Virus record (IMG/VR): IMGVR_UViG_3300042335_000796
Coordinates: 1-64,000 of that record
Direction: 5' to 3' (one strand)
Source: a virus
Length of the DNA stretch: 64,000 nucleotides
This document shows, in pieces, positions 35,797-45,909 of this stretch; positions within the stretch are counted from its first letter, which is position 1, and each line of letters opens with the position of its first letter. The notes beneath the pieces are model-generated. The model saw only the letters and a list, made by a program, of their open reading frames with translations, searched no databases and was not told where the DNA came from. Position numbers and translations under genes: made by a program.

Positions 35797-37550
35797 TGGA
35801 TATTAAAATTATATTAGGTTCATTAAAGTATAAAAGTTCAGTAGACACTGATAATTTTATATCCGTACCATTTTTAAATAAAATTAAAGAGCTTGATGAA
35901 TTTGATAGAAATATTAATTATAATCTTGCGCAATTATTTGATGATGAAAGACAAGCATCATCAATATTTAGGATATCGGCAAAAATTGATTTTCTTTTTA
36001 AGAATGTATATTCAGGATTTACAAATTCATCAATTTTAAATTATAAACCATTTACTAATAATTTAGCATATGTTGATGCTGTAACTTCATTATTAACTAA
36101 TAATTGGGGTGGATATCCACAATATAGCGAATTTGATTTAATTAGGACTGATAATAAAGTATCAGGTTATACTACAAATTCTGGAACAACTCAACCACAT
36201 ATTAAATTTATTAATAAAAGTGCATCAACATATAATTGGACACAGTATATAACATATCCTTATGAAAACGATAATAATAAAAAGTTACAATACCATATTA
36301 CACAATCAAACAATCATATTTGGACATGTTCAGATGGAATACCTTTTTATATAAAAAGACCTTATACAATAAATGGACAACCTTGCATATCTTTTATTTG
36401 TCCAGTTAAACATAATTTAAAAATTGGCGATTGGGTTGAAATTGAATTTGTAAATCCTTGGAGCGGTTATAATGGGGTTAAAACTTTTCAAGTGTATTCG
36501 TTAGGTAATAATTCATACCAATCTGATGAATATATATTTAATATTTATGATATCGGGTTTACAGGGTTTACATTTTTAAATTTATCTAAAGGTACTTTTA
36601 AAAGAATTTTAGATATTGCTAATTCTGCAGAAACCAAATCAATATATTATGTTAGAAAGCATAAAGTATTAACTACCGTAAAAGATTCAGTATTAAATAA
36701 TGCTGGATATAATCTAAACCCTTTTAATGTTAAAAAACAATTTGAATATATTACTCCAGATAATCAAACACGGACATCAATCATTGAAAATAATCAATCA
36801 TATTTATTAAATTTTACAAAAGATATTGATATATCAAAGTACAAAGATAATCTAAATAGACCTTTAACACAATTATTTGTAACAATAATAAATAAAGGGT
36901 ATTTTGGGTGGTTTAATAGACCAATATCATCATCTAATTCAGGAATTAGACAAGGGTATTCATTTAATTTAACAAATTATATTTCACCATATTGGAGTTT
37001 AACAAATAATGCAATAAATAAAACAAATTTAATTGTTGATTCTTATATTAGAACAGAAGGTTCAACTAATTTTCAATTTTATTACACAAAAGATTTAAAT
37101 GCTGGGGATACTCTTGATGGTGATTATTGTGAATTTAATAAATTTGAACAAGAAGAAAAAGTTTTATCAAATTTGTATCATAAATTATATTTTAATCCTA
37201 ATCTTTTTAAAATTCAAAAAATCAGCACATCAAATCCTGAAGGTTATTATTATCAACCACACTATCCAATTACTTTAAGGGCCTATTCATCATATATTGA
37301 ACAAGACAGTATTAATAATTCAGCATCAGCACCAAATTATTCATATTTTTCAGAATATTCTCAAAATTTAATTTGGAGAGATATATACAATTATGGATTT
37401 ATAGATGATTCTGGAGTTGGTGTTGATTATCCATTTTTAAATGGTGCTCATTACCCAACAATAAACATAATATTTAGATTATTCCCTGAAGGAAATGTAA
37501 CTCAAAATATTACAACAATACAAAATCCAACAATAGATAATTGTGAATAA
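35793..37550 (+). CDS. Unknown tail/baseplate structural protein (585 aa)
   Basis: Not recognised. It is coupled to the large wedge-region gene by an ATGA overlap and so likely works with it. It is rich in Asn, Tyr, Ser and Phe with alternating hydrophobic residues, as in beta-rich tail proteins. There is no signal peptide or membrane helix. T4 gp8 occupies this place in the T4 wedge order, but I see no clear gp8 motif. The next gene starts at GTG 8 bases before its end. Confidence 0.7.
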   Translation: MMDIKIILGSLKYKSSVDTDNFISVPFLNKIKELDEFDRNINYNLAQLFDDERQASSIFRISAKIDFLFKNVYSGFTNSSILNYKPFTNNLAYVDAVTSLLTNNWGGYPQYSEFDLIRTDNKVSGYTTNSGTTQPHIKFINKSASTYNWTQYITYPYENDNNKKLQYHITQSNNHIWTCSDGIPFYIKRPYTINGQPCISFICPVKHNLKIGDWVEIEFVNPWSGYNGVKTFQVYSLGNNSYQSDEYIFNIYDIGFTGFTFLNLSKGTFKRILDIANSAETKSIYYVRKHKVLTTVKDSVLNNAGYNLNPFNVKKQFEYITPDNQTRTSIIENNQSYLLNFTKDIDISKYKDNLNRPLTQLFVTIINKGYFGWFNRPISSSNSGIRQGYSFNLTNYISPYWSLTNNAINKTNLIVDSYIRTEGSTNFQFYYTKDLNAGDTLDGDYCEFNKFEQEEKVLSNLYHKLYFNPNLFKIQKISTSNPEGYYYQPHYPITLRAYSSYIEQDSINNSASAPNYSYFSEYSQNLIWRDIYNYGFIDDSGVGVDYPFLNGAHYPTINIIFRLFPEGNVTQNITTIQNPTIDNCE

Positions 37551-38337
37551 TTATAAATTAATTTTAAATGTAAATTCAACCAAAGAATTAAATATACCAA
37601 TTCAAATGGATTGGGATTATTTGGATAGAAGTGATAGTTTAATCGATTTTGAACAAAAAACAATCAATGAAATAATAAATAATGATAAAGATTTTGAAGT
37701 TGAAAGGTTTTCACATGCTGGAAATTTAAATGATACTGAAATAAATTATAATTTTTATTTTGCACCATCTGGGGCAACTTCGGCAAATACAATATGGGAT
37801 AAATCATATATTACGCAAGGGTTTACACCAAATCAGATTTATTATTCGAGTAATAGTTTTGTTCGTTCATTTTTTAAATTAGATTTTTATGATACGACAA
37901 ATCAAAAAGACCAAAAAAACTATTTTACAATAATTTTAACGCCACCAAATAGTATTACGCCTGAAATTGCCGTAGCTACAAATTTTTTAAATGTTAAAAT
38001 TCCAACATTTAAAATGGATTACATCGGAAATAAAGAAGGATTTTTTATTTATTGGCTAAAGAATAGAGATTTCATCAATATTGATACTTTTTACATGACG
38101 GCTAAATTTTTTGATGCTAAAAATGGAATCTTTTATAAGATGATGAATAGACCACAATCAACATTAAGTGGTATAAATAAATTTAATTTTTCACAAGAAA
38201 ATTATTTTTATTATAAAGTCAAGTTAGATTATAGCACTTATCAATATAGTGTTTATGATATAAATAATCCATTAACTGAAGTTTTAGTTGGGGATTCATT
38301 AAATCCAATAAAATGGTACGAATATATTAACCCATGA
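37543..38337 (+). CDS. Unknown structural protein (264 aa), GTG start
   Basis: Not recognised. It begins at GTG 37543, inside the last codons of the preceding gene. No ATG is available nearby in frame, and the sequence NNYKLILNVNSTKELNIPIQ reads as a normal N-terminal strand. It is beta-rich with many aromatic residues (NYNFYFAP, FFIYWLKNRDF). An ATGA overlap joins it to the next gene. The operon context indicates a baseplate-proximal tail component. Confidence 0.7.
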   Translation: MNNYKLILNVNSTKELNIPIQMDWDYLDRSDSLIDFEQKTINEIINNDKDFEVERFSHAGNLNDTEINYNFYFAPSGATSANTIWDKSYITQGFTPNQIYYSSNSFVRSFFKLDFYDTTNQKDQKNYFTIILTPPNSITPEIAVATNFLNVKIPTFKMDYIGNKEGFFIYWLKNRDFINIDTFYMTAKFFDAKNGIFYKMMNRPQSTLSGINKFNFSQENYFYYKVKLDYSTYQYSVYDINNPLTEVLVGDSLNPIKWYEYINP

Positions 38338-39434
38338 TTGACGAAGATAAATATAGTATCAAGATATCCCCAGAAGTTTTAAGTGGTGATATTTTCAAAG
38401 TCTGTTATCCAAGTGGATTAACATATAATAGCGGATGTACATTTGTATATTCATCAATGACAAATGTTTTATCAGGTGGAACAAATGGGTCATCATTATT
38501 AACTGGATTAACAATACCAATTTTATTTAGACAAGTAGCTATAGATTTAGGATATTATTCAGTTTTTGATGGTGCAATAATTCAAAAAGATGTTGTAACA
38601 AATTTTGTATTTTCTGCAGTAACGGGATTTCCAAATACTTATTATGTTTATAATACCTCAGATGAATTAATTAATTTTTTAGAATTATCATCATATACTA
38701 TTGATTGGGGTGATGCTACAGTACCAACAGTTTTAACAACTACTTCACCAGATTTCATTTCGCATAATTATTTAAATAGTGGCGACTATACTATAAAATT
38801 AATACAAAACACTCCATGGGGTTTAAATATTGTTGAAAAAAATATAACAGTACCATATACTGGAAATACTATTCAAAACCCAAAAGGCACGGCATATTTT
38901 ATATCAAATGTTGGTTCCTGGTCAGCAACACCGATTTCATATGATTTTATTTTTAGTGGGGATTCTGAAAATTTTGTTGATAAACAAACAAGTAATAATT
39001 ATACAACAACACCATTTATTATAAGTGGGTTAACAAATTCGAGAATTCAAGAATTGTCACAATATGGTGTTAATAAATTTGTTTTACATAAGCCAATAAT
39101 TAAGCAGAATAAAGTTTTTGGCGTTATTAATTCTATAACAACAGAATTTACAGGTTATACGATAGATGGTGTAAACTATTTAGATTTTTCAAATGGTACA
39201 TCAATATTTATAGCTAATTCATCTGGTCTTACATCAAATTGGTTAGTTCAAGAACCAATAGTAAAAGATGAAAGTTTGTTAAATATTGTTTCAAATCCTG
39301 AAGTTCAATCAGATATTTATGTTGAACGTGGTAAAAGTAGTGTATTTGAAAATCTGGAAAGATTAGGTGAGATAAATAATTTAGGAAATTTAATTAATTA
39401 TGGTTATGGTTTTTATAAAATAAAACCGCAATAA
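38334..39434 (+). CDS. Structural protein with PKD-like domain (366 aa)
   Basis: Residues 100-180 resemble a PKD-type beta-sandwich: TIDWGDATVP, then HNYLNSGDYTIKLIQNTPWG, the usual WGDG...H.Y...G.Y.V arrangement. Such domains are common in surface and fibre proteins and act as spacers or weak binders. The rest is Ser/Thr/Asn-rich beta sequence with a short C-terminal helical end (SSVFENLERLGEINNLGNLI). The ATGA overlap with the previous gene places it in the same assembly operon. Specific function unknown. Confidence 0.65.
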   Translation: MIDEDKYSIKISPEVLSGDIFKVCYPSGLTYNSGCTFVYSSMTNVLSGGTNGSSLLTGLTIPILFRQVAIDLGYYSVFDGAIIQKDVVTNFVFSAVTGFPNTYYVYNTSDELINFLELSSYTIDWGDATVPTVLTTTSPDFISHNYLNSGDYTIKLIQNTPWGLNIVEKNITVPYTGNTIQNPKGTAYFISNVGSWSATPISYDFIFSGDSENFVDKQTSNNYTTTPFIISGLTNSRIQELSQYGVNKFVLHKPIIKQNKVFGVINSITTEFTGYTIDGVNYLDFSNGTSIFIANSSGLTSNWLVQEPIVKDESLLNIVSNPEVQSDIYVERGKSSVFENLERLGEINNLGNLINYGYGFYKIKPQ

Positions 39435-39437
39435 AAC

Positions 39438-39445
39438 TATTTATA
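39438..39445 (+). promoter_or_regulatory. TATTTATA element before gene 39458
   Basis: TATTTATA begins 20 bases before the ATG at 39458 in a 23-base gap, followed by an A run. It is the only gap among the contiguous wedge genes between 35793 and 45449, and it contains the element. Confidence 0.35.
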
Positions 39446-39457
39446 AAAAAATAAGAA

Positions 39458-40366
39458 ATGGCAATAGGAAATTATGGCACAGTACGAAGTGCGGACATGA
39501 GTCCAGAAGATGTTGAAATAATATTACATTATACACCAAGCAGAGATGCTACAAGCAATTTTGTGCTTAAAACATTAAATGCTGCAAACATATTAAGACC
39601 CTATTTTAATAATACAGAAACAGGTGGTAATCCTGATATTGAAATTTTGGGTGGATTATATAATTTAAGATTACCTGCTGAAGAATTTAATCAGCTTGGA
39701 ATTTATACATTATATCTTCGTCCAGCGCAAATACGAACAACAATAACAGATTGTGGTGTATTATCTTCATTACCAAATGTTAAAGGCTTGATTATTGATT
39801 TAAATAATATCCCTACACAATTTAGAAATAAATTTGTGGCACAAGGGCTTGTGGGGTTTAGAGTTGAATACTTAAATAGTGATGGTACAAAAATACCAAA
39901 TTTTTTCAGAATAATAACTTCAAATTTTTTCTGTGAGCCTGTAACACAAAATTTAACAAATACTTCACAAAAAGCTATAAGATACAGATATGTTGATGGT
40001 GCAACAAATTTAATTTTTTGTACATTATCACCATCATCATCACCAACTAATAAACCTAATGCGACACCTTTTATTGGTCAACCTGCGCAAAGTATTATTA
40101 TTACAAATACATTTTTCAATCCTATTACTTTAGATATTGAAATGGTTGAATATGATACATCATCACTTGCAATTGCATTGTATGGTAATCAAACTAAATC
40201 AATTGATGATGGAATTTACACCATTTATGATTCAAATAATAATATTTATAAACAATATAATCTTTATGAAATTAGAGATGAGTTTAATAAATTATTGTTT
40301 GAAGTTAAGGAAGACCGTGGTAATAATATTGATTTCAGTAAAAACTTTATAAATATTACACAATAA
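39458..40366 (+). CDS. Unknown structural protein (302 aa)
   Basis: Not recognised. It begins MAIGNYGTVRSADMSPEDVE after a TATTTATA-containing gap. It is a mixed alpha/beta protein with an N-terminal domain up to about residue 160, a Ser/Pro/Thr linker (SPSSSPTNKPNATP near 190) and a C-terminal domain. It shares one base (TAATG) with the gpI-like gene, so the two are tightly coupled. It may help attach the following tail-tip proteins to the wedge. Confidence 0.7.
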   Translation: MAIGNYGTVRSADMSPEDVEIILHYTPSRDATSNFVLKTLNAANILRPYFNNTETGGNPDIEILGGLYNLRLPAEEFNQLGIYTLYLRPAQIRTTITDCGVLSSLPNVKGLIIDLNNIPTQFRNKFVAQGLVGFRVEYLNSDGTKIPNFFRIITSNFFCEPVTQNLTNTSQKAIRYRYVDGATNLIFCTLSPSSSPTNKPNATPFIGQPAQSIIITNTFFNPITLDIEMVEYDTSSLAIALYGNQTKSIDDGIYTIYDSNNNIYKQYNLYEIRDEFNKLLFEVKEDRGNNIDFSKNFINITQ

Positions 40367-43332
40367 TGGCTAATAATTTTTTCAGATATCCTCCAAGACC
40401 TTCAAGTGGTAATGGTACATTTTCAGATAATATAGTTGGTTTACAAACTGTTGATGGGGGTGGTTTAACTCAAGGTAATTTTGAGTTTACAACATCTATT
40501 ACTGAAAAAATTAATCGTGAGTTTAATACTGGGGTATTTAGTAATCCAATATCATTAAATGATTTAGATTTAAATACTGTTCAAGAGGCGAAAACTATTA
40601 TTGCTAAAGAATTTAAAGTATATCCTAATTATGATTTAAGTGAGGTTACAAAATTTAATTTATATGGGTCATTAACTAAAAGATTATCAGTATCAATACA
40701 AAAAATTATTAATTTTTTTCCAGCATCTTTAGATGTTAGATTAATAAATTCAGACTTTTCAACAGGGTATACTGTAATCAATGTTGTGTATGATTCAATA
40801 GAAAATACTACAACATTCAACATTGATGTAATAAAATTAAATAACCCATTTGATATTGATTATTCAAAAAATGCTGAACGAAATATTTCTGCAAGAGAAT
40901 ATGTAGTATCACCATTAAGAAATTTAACAAAGGAATTTAGGAAATATTCAATTTTTGTTGATGATATTGAATATGATATTTTAATGTTTAGTCCAACTAA
41001 TTCATTATTTCGTGGTCAATTAGAAATTATTGTTAGTGGTAATCCGTTTCCTGGTGAATATTTTTCAGTTAAAGACTTTATAATAAAACCTAATACATTT
41101 TATACTGAAAAAACATTTACTGAAGCATTTGATGAAGTTGAAAGATATCTACTTAATAGACTAATAACGCCAAAATATACTGCACAATTTCAAATTCCTA
41201 AAGAAACTGATGAAGGTTTAAATTATATAAGTTATGAAAACGTTACTTGGCCATTAGAAGGTTCATGGAATTTAGATATAAGAACATTATCTTTTGATAA
41301 TTATTTAAGTAAGATTAGTACAATTGCATCTGATTTAGATACATATCGTACTAATCTAATTTCACGATTTTTAGTAACAGATGCTTTTAAAGAATTTGAT
41401 ACTGATGACCAAAGGGTTTCAAAAATTCTTAACATTTACGGTAGAAGTTTTGATGAAGTTAAAAAATTCATTGATGCTTTAGCATTTATGAATTCTGTAA
41501 ATTATACAACTGGAAATGACATACCATCACAATTATTAAAAAATTTAGCAGAAACATTAGGTTGGAGTACAAATATATCCCCAATATCAGATAGTAATTT
41601 CTTAGATTCAGTTTTTGGGACAAATTCACCATCGATGTTTGGTGGATATTCAATCTCAGAAACACCAACAGAAATTAATTATCAATTTTATAAAAATTTA
41701 ATTCTTAATTCAGCATATCTTTTTAAATCAAAAGGGACTCGTAAGTCTATAGAAGGTTTATTAAGATTAATTGGTGCACCAGAATCATTGGTAGAATTTA
41801 ATGAATATATCTATATTGCTGGTCAACGAATTAATATGTCAGAATTTAACAATCAGTATGCAAGTATTTCTGGAGGGACATATAGTCAAGAGTTACCAGT
41901 TTTAGATAATAATTTAACATTTTCAATATATGGTAAAAAATACTCAGGATTCACATCTGAGGTTATTATATCAGATTCAGATACGTTACAAAGTGATTAT
42001 CCTGTTGATTCTGAAGGATATCCAAAGGCTCCTGAAGATACTGAAGATTTTTATTTCCAAAAAGGTGCAGGTTGGTTTGAGTTAGTTAAAACGCATCAGA
42101 GTCCACAAGTTATTAACCAAACAAATAGTGTTTTTACAGGTCAAACTTTTAGTATTCAAACACAATTTGAACCTTTTACATATGGCGAAAAGTATTTAGA
42201 AAGATTTAGGAGTTTTCCTAATATGACTTTAGGTTTTGATTTAAAAAGAGTTCCTGATAATAAAAAAAGCTGGGGTTATAATGATAATGGTTTAAGAACA
42301 AGTTTTGAAGGTAATCAAAATGCTTATTATTATGTTGGAGATGAAAAATTAGTATTAAATGTTAAGAATGTTGAGTTGTTTTTAAATCCAGCTCAAGGGC
42401 TATTATATGATGTTTGGAGTATGTCAAATAAATATAATTATCCTATACCAAGTTCTGGATTATCTACACCATATCCAACGCCTAATGGTATTGACTGGAC
42501 ATTTATAAATCCCCAACCAAATAAAAAAACATTTTTTGAATTTGCGCAAACGTTTTGGCAAAAAACTATAAATGTAAGAAATCGTTTTTATACATCTGAT
42601 GGTAAAACAAGTGGGTATCCTACGTTACAATCAATTTATTGGGATTATTTAAATTCTGGGCAAGCAATCAATGTGCCGAATGATAACTTTAATTATCGTA
42701 CAATGATAGATTATGTTCAAGGGTTAGGAGATTATTGGGTTAGATTGGTTGAACAGATGATTCCTGCAACAACAATTTGGCAAACAGGAACAAAATTTGA
42801 AAACTCAATATTTCATAGACAAAAATTTGTTTATAGATATCAACGCGGTTGTCAAATTATTCCAGTACCTTGTGAACCATGTATTATTGAAGGTAGTTTA
42901 TTTCCATATGATTGTGTTTTAGAGTCAATATCTTGTCCAATTTATCCATGGTTAAATGGAAATCCTTTAGTTAATTCTTTTTCGGATGTTTTATATCAAT
43001 CTTTAGTTAAATATTTAGCAACACAATCAAAATCAATAAATGATTGTTTAACAAATACTTTAATAACTGACTGGTATATTGATTTAAGAATAGATTCAAA
43101 TATTTTAATTCAACAAAAAATATATACAGGATTTGGTTTAATTGACATACCAACTAATGACTATTGGATAAATCAATTAAATATTTATTTACAGGATTTA
43201 GTTTATTCAGGTTATGATTATATTATACAAGATAATATCTTAACACTATTTAATTTAGGTTGTGAACCGTTTAACGCCAATAAAAACTTCCAATTAAATA
43301 TTGGTTTAGATTTTAAAATAACATGTAATTAA
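40366..43332 (+). CDS. Tail-tip/wedge protein with gpI-like region (988 aa)
   Basis: The N-terminal part (about 1-330) is beta-rich. Residues 400-480 hold a helical segment with LLKNLAETLGW and, after it, YLFKSKGTRKSIEGLLRLIG, a pattern typical of phage tail proteins of the gpI type that connect wedge to fibre. The C-terminal 120 residues are Cys-containing (CEPCIIEGSLFPYDC) and end in a domain that resembles the C-terminus of the next protein (shared pattern YTxxxLxDxPT...LN...ANK). It shares single-base TAATG overlaps on both sides. It probably anchors the adhesin proteins that follow. Confidence 0.65.
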   Translation: MANNFFRYPPRPSSGNGTFSDNIVGLQTVDGGGLTQGNFEFTTSITEKINREFNTGVFSNPISLNDLDLNTVQEAKTIIAKEFKVYPNYDLSEVTKFNLYGSLTKRLSVSIQKIINFFPASLDVRLINSDFSTGYTVINVVYDSIENTTTFNIDVIKLNNPFDIDYSKNAERNISAREYVVSPLRNLTKEFRKYSIFVDDIEYDILMFSPTNSLFRGQLEIIVSGNPFPGEYFSVKDFIIKPNTFYTEKTFTEAFDEVERYLLNRLITPKYTAQFQIPKETDEGLNYISYENVTWPLEGSWNLDIRTLSFDNYLSKISTIASDLDTYRTNLISRFLVTDAFKEFDTDDQRVSKILNIYGRSFDEVKKFIDALAFMNSVNYTTGNDIPSQLLKNLAETLGWSTNISPISDSNFLDSVFGTNSPSMFGGYSISETPTEINYQFYKNLILNSAYLFKSKGTRKSIEGLLRLIGAPESLVEFNEYIYIAGQRINMSEFNNQYASISGGTYSQELPVLDNNLTFSIYGKKYSGFTSEVIISDSDTLQSDYPVDSEGYPKAPEDTEDFYFQKGAGWFELVKTHQSPQVINQTNSVFTGQTFSIQTQFEPFTYGEKYLERFRSFPNMTLGFDLKRVPDNKKSWGYNDNGLRTSFEGNQNAYYYVGDEKLVLNVKNVELFLNPAQGLLYDVWSMSNKYNYPIPSSGLSTPYPTPNGIDWTFINPQPNKKTFFEFAQTFWQKTINVRNRFYTSDGKTSGYPTLQSIYWDYLNSGQAINVPNDNFNYRTMIDYVQGLGDYWVRLVEQMIPATTIWQTGTKFENSIFHRQKFVYRYQRGCQIIPVPCEPCIIEGSLFPYDCVLESISCPIYPWLNGNPLVNSFSDVLYQSLVKYLATQSKSINDCLTNTLITDWYIDLRIDSNILIQQKIYTGFGLIDIPTNDYWINQLNIYLQDLVYSGYDYIIQDNILTLFNLGCEPFNANKNFQLNIGLDFKITCN

Positions 43333-45449
43333 TGGCAATATTTTATTCAACATCAATAACTGGAGATTGTCAGAATTTAAGTTCTGGTACAATTATTTTA
43401 TATCCTTCTGGAGGAACCTCTCCATATACTGTGGATTGGTATAATCCAAATTTAGGGGTTGATACTTTGGTTACGACAGGTTCTACAAGAACCTCGTTAT
43501 CAGCAGGAACATATCAAATTTTAATTACTGATTCAACAACACCAATAAATGAATATTTATATGTTAACTTAGTAATATCTTCAGGAGTTTGTACGTCAAT
43601 AGCAGCATCTAAAGATACAACATGTAATGATGAAAATGGTTCAATAACCGCAACAACTGTAAGTTCATATACACCAATTACTTATAATTTATATAGTCAA
43701 TCTTCAGGAAATTTAATACAATCATCAACAACATTTGATTCGTCTTATATTTTCAATAATTTAAGTGCTGATACATATTATATTGATGTATTTGATGGCG
43801 GTGGATGTTCAGGAAATACTGGAACATGTATAATATCACCATCATCAGCATTTACATGCGGATTATTTATTGTTAACAATTCAGGGTGCGCGGGTACAAA
43901 TTCTGGAGCATTATATGTTACAGGTCAAACTGGAACACCACCATATACTTATTTGTGGTCAACAAGTCAAACTACAGAATCAATAAAAAATTTACCAAAT
44001 GGTAATTATTCAGTTGTTGTTACAGATTCTAATGGTTGTTCAGTAACTTTAAGTACAAATATTGAATCAATATTACCGTTAGGTATTATTAACTTTGTTC
44101 AAAATCCTCCAACATGTTTTGATTCTAATGGGTCAATAACAATAAATGTTTCTGGGGGTACAGCACCATATTATTATCAATTATCAAATGGTTCTGGAAT
44201 AATTAGTTATTCAAGCTCATATACCTTTACAAATTTATCATCAGGTTTATATACCGCAACAATAACTGATGCAGCATTATGTACAACAAGTGGTTCTACA
44301 ACATTACTTTCACCAGATTCTTTTTCAGTTGTTGGGGTTGTTGTAACAAACTCAACGTGTTCACAAAATAATGGGGTAATTACAATTAATGTTCTTGGTG
44401 GTAATACACCTTATACATATAGTATTGATGATACTTTTGGTAATATTATAACATCGGCATCAACATCCCCAACAATACAATTTACAAATTTATCAAGTGG
44501 ATTTTATGTAGTTAAAATAACAAATTCAAGTGCATGTGAATATATTACTACAGTGTATGTTAACAATTCATCAACATTTAATGCTACAGCATCAAAAATA
44601 GATACAAGTTGTGGTTTAAATAATGGTGAAATTGCGTTAGAAGTTTCAACAAATGGTATATATACATATCAAGTAAATGATAATATAATTTCTAATACAA
44701 CACAGACAGGTGTTACATTTACAAATTTAGCATCTGGTTTATATAATGTTTTAATTACAGATTCTTCAGGTTGCACATTTAATACATCAGTTTTAATACT
44801 TTCAAGTTCGCCAGTTGAATTCGGTTTTAATACTGTTGAATGTGGTTCAGGTTCAGAAGGTGCTATAACAGCATTAATTACAAATGGTGTACCGCCTTTC
44901 ACATTAAATTGGTCATCAAATGTTGGGGGCCAATCTGGAATTTATGTTACAGGTTTAACTGCTGGCACATATACATTGACAGTAACAGATAATAATAATT
45001 GTTCGTTAACAAAATCAACAGAAATAACTTGTAAAGAATCAAATGTTACATATGAATTATTTAATATTTGTGAAGGTAATTTTATTCAAACAGAATCTTC
45101 TAAAACTGGATTAATTCAATTATTAAATCAGGGTTTTGATGATTTAATTGATACTGAAACTGATTGTCGATTACAAAAAGCAGATTTTACAATTATAGTT
45201 GAAGTTGGGGTAACTCAATATTCATCCACTTTTTATACATCAACATCATTATTAGATGTACCAACTGATGAAGATTATGCCAACACATTGAATAACATAT
45301 TAATTGGAATAACAGGTATTGGTGTAGTATTTATTGAACCTTTAACTAATAGTATTAAAATAAACACCGATTGTGAGAAAATTCTTGCAAATAATAAAAT
45401 TAAAATATCATTAAAAATAACTTATGATATTTGTTGTGTAAGTTTATAA
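43332..45449 (+). CDS. Tail fibre/adhesin with seven SprB-like repeats (705 aa)
   Basis: About seven modules of 60-85 residues follow the pattern C...NGSI.....GGTxPYTYxW...L.xGxYxVxVTDxxGC, that of the SprB repeat family known from the flavobacterial gliding adhesin SprB. Each module is probably an Ig-like sandwich. The last 130 residues form a different domain related to the end of the 988-aa protein. The role is most likely host-surface binding or extension of the fibre. The repeats are a strong pointer to a flavobacterial host or to gene exchange with one. No signal peptide is present, as expected of a virion protein. Confidence 0.75.
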   Translation: MAIFYSTSITGDCQNLSSGTIILYPSGGTSPYTVDWYNPNLGVDTLVTTGSTRTSLSAGTYQILITDSTTPINEYLYVNLVISSGVCTSIAASKDTTCNDENGSITATTVSSYTPITYNLYSQSSGNLIQSSTTFDSSYIFNNLSADTYYIDVFDGGGCSGNTGTCIISPSSAFTCGLFIVNNSGCAGTNSGALYVTGQTGTPPYTYLWSTSQTTESIKNLPNGNYSVVVTDSNGCSVTLSTNIESILPLGIINFVQNPPTCFDSNGSITINVSGGTAPYYYQLSNGSGIISYSSSYTFTNLSSGLYTATITDAALCTTSGSTTLLSPDSFSVVGVVVTNSTCSQNNGVITINVLGGNTPYTYSIDDTFGNIITSASTSPTIQFTNLSSGFYVVKITNSSACEYITTVYVNNSSTFNATASKIDTSCGLNNGEIALEVSTNGIYTYQVNDNIISNTTQTGVTFTNLASGLYNVLITDSSGCTFNTSVLILSSSPVEFGFNTVECGSGSEGAITALITNGVPPFTLNWSSNVGGQSGIYVTGLTAGTYTLTVTDNNNCSLTKSTEITCKESNVTYELFNICEGNFIQTESSKTGLIQLLNQGFDDLIDTETDCRLQKADFTIIVEVGVTQYSSTFYTSTSLLDVPTDEDYANTLNNILIGITGIGVVFIEPLTNSIKINTDCEKILANNKIKISLKITYDICCVSL

Positions 45450-45452
45450 AAA

Positions 45453-45671
45453 ATGAGTTCACAAATTATAATTAGCGGAATAACTGGAACATCACCATAT
45501 AATATATATGTTTGTGATACTCTCGGAACTAATTGTCAATATATTGGGGTATTTACAACAGTGCCACAGACAATTATTTTGCCATCAACTTTTACATATG
45601 CTCCAGCAGTTTTAATTAGAATTATTGATTATAATTTATGTGTAATGGAGCAAATTAAAACTTGTACATAA
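45453..45671 (+). CDS. Small beta protein, paralogue 1 (72 aa)
   Basis: Consists of one short beta domain: QIIISGITGTSPYNIYVCDT, then a C-terminal strand IRIIDYNLCVMEQ. It is clearly related to the following 73-aa gene (GTxPYNIYxCDxL, NC at the same place) and more weakly to the N-terminus of the 443-aa protein at 47166. It lies 3 bases after the SprB-repeat gene, in the fibre operon. It could be a cap or adaptor subunit on fibres. Function unproven. Confidence 0.7.
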   Translation: MSSQIIISGITGTSPYNIYVCDTLGTNCQYIGVFTTVPQTIILPSTFTYAPAVLIRIIDYNLCVMEQIKTCT

Positions 45672-45685
45672 TATATTTAGAATAA

Positions 45686-45907
45686 ATGGCTAAACAAATA
45701 ACAATTACAAATATTGTTGGTACTGAACCCTATAATATTTATTTATGTGATAATTTATATAATAATTGCATCTATATAGCAACAATATCAAATATTGATA
45801 TTCCATATAATTTTATTGTTCCTACGGCTTTCGAAGCATTATCTACAGTTGGTGTTAAAATAATTGATGCAAATAACTGTGAAATTAAAGACACTATAAC
45901 AATTTAA
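45686..45907 (+). CDS. Small beta protein, paralogue 2 (73 aa)
   Basis: A second copy of the small domain: QITITNIVGTEPYNIYLCDN and VGVKIIDANNCEIKD, aligned with the 72-aa protein over the full length with about a third of residues shared by eye. It starts 14 bases after the first copy and ends 2 bases before the next gene. Tandem duplication with divergence suggests a heteromeric pair or adaptation to different partners. Confidence 0.7.
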   Translation: MAKQITITNIVGTEPYNIYLCDNLYNNCIYIATISNIDIPYNFIVPTAFEALSTVGVKIIDANNCEIKDTITI

Positions 45908-45909
45908 TT

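Noticed and set aside
45454-45671. Reading the small paralogues as broken pieces of a SprB-repeat protein
   Set aside because: Both have clean starts and stops, are conserved with each other along the full length and lack the full SprB pattern.
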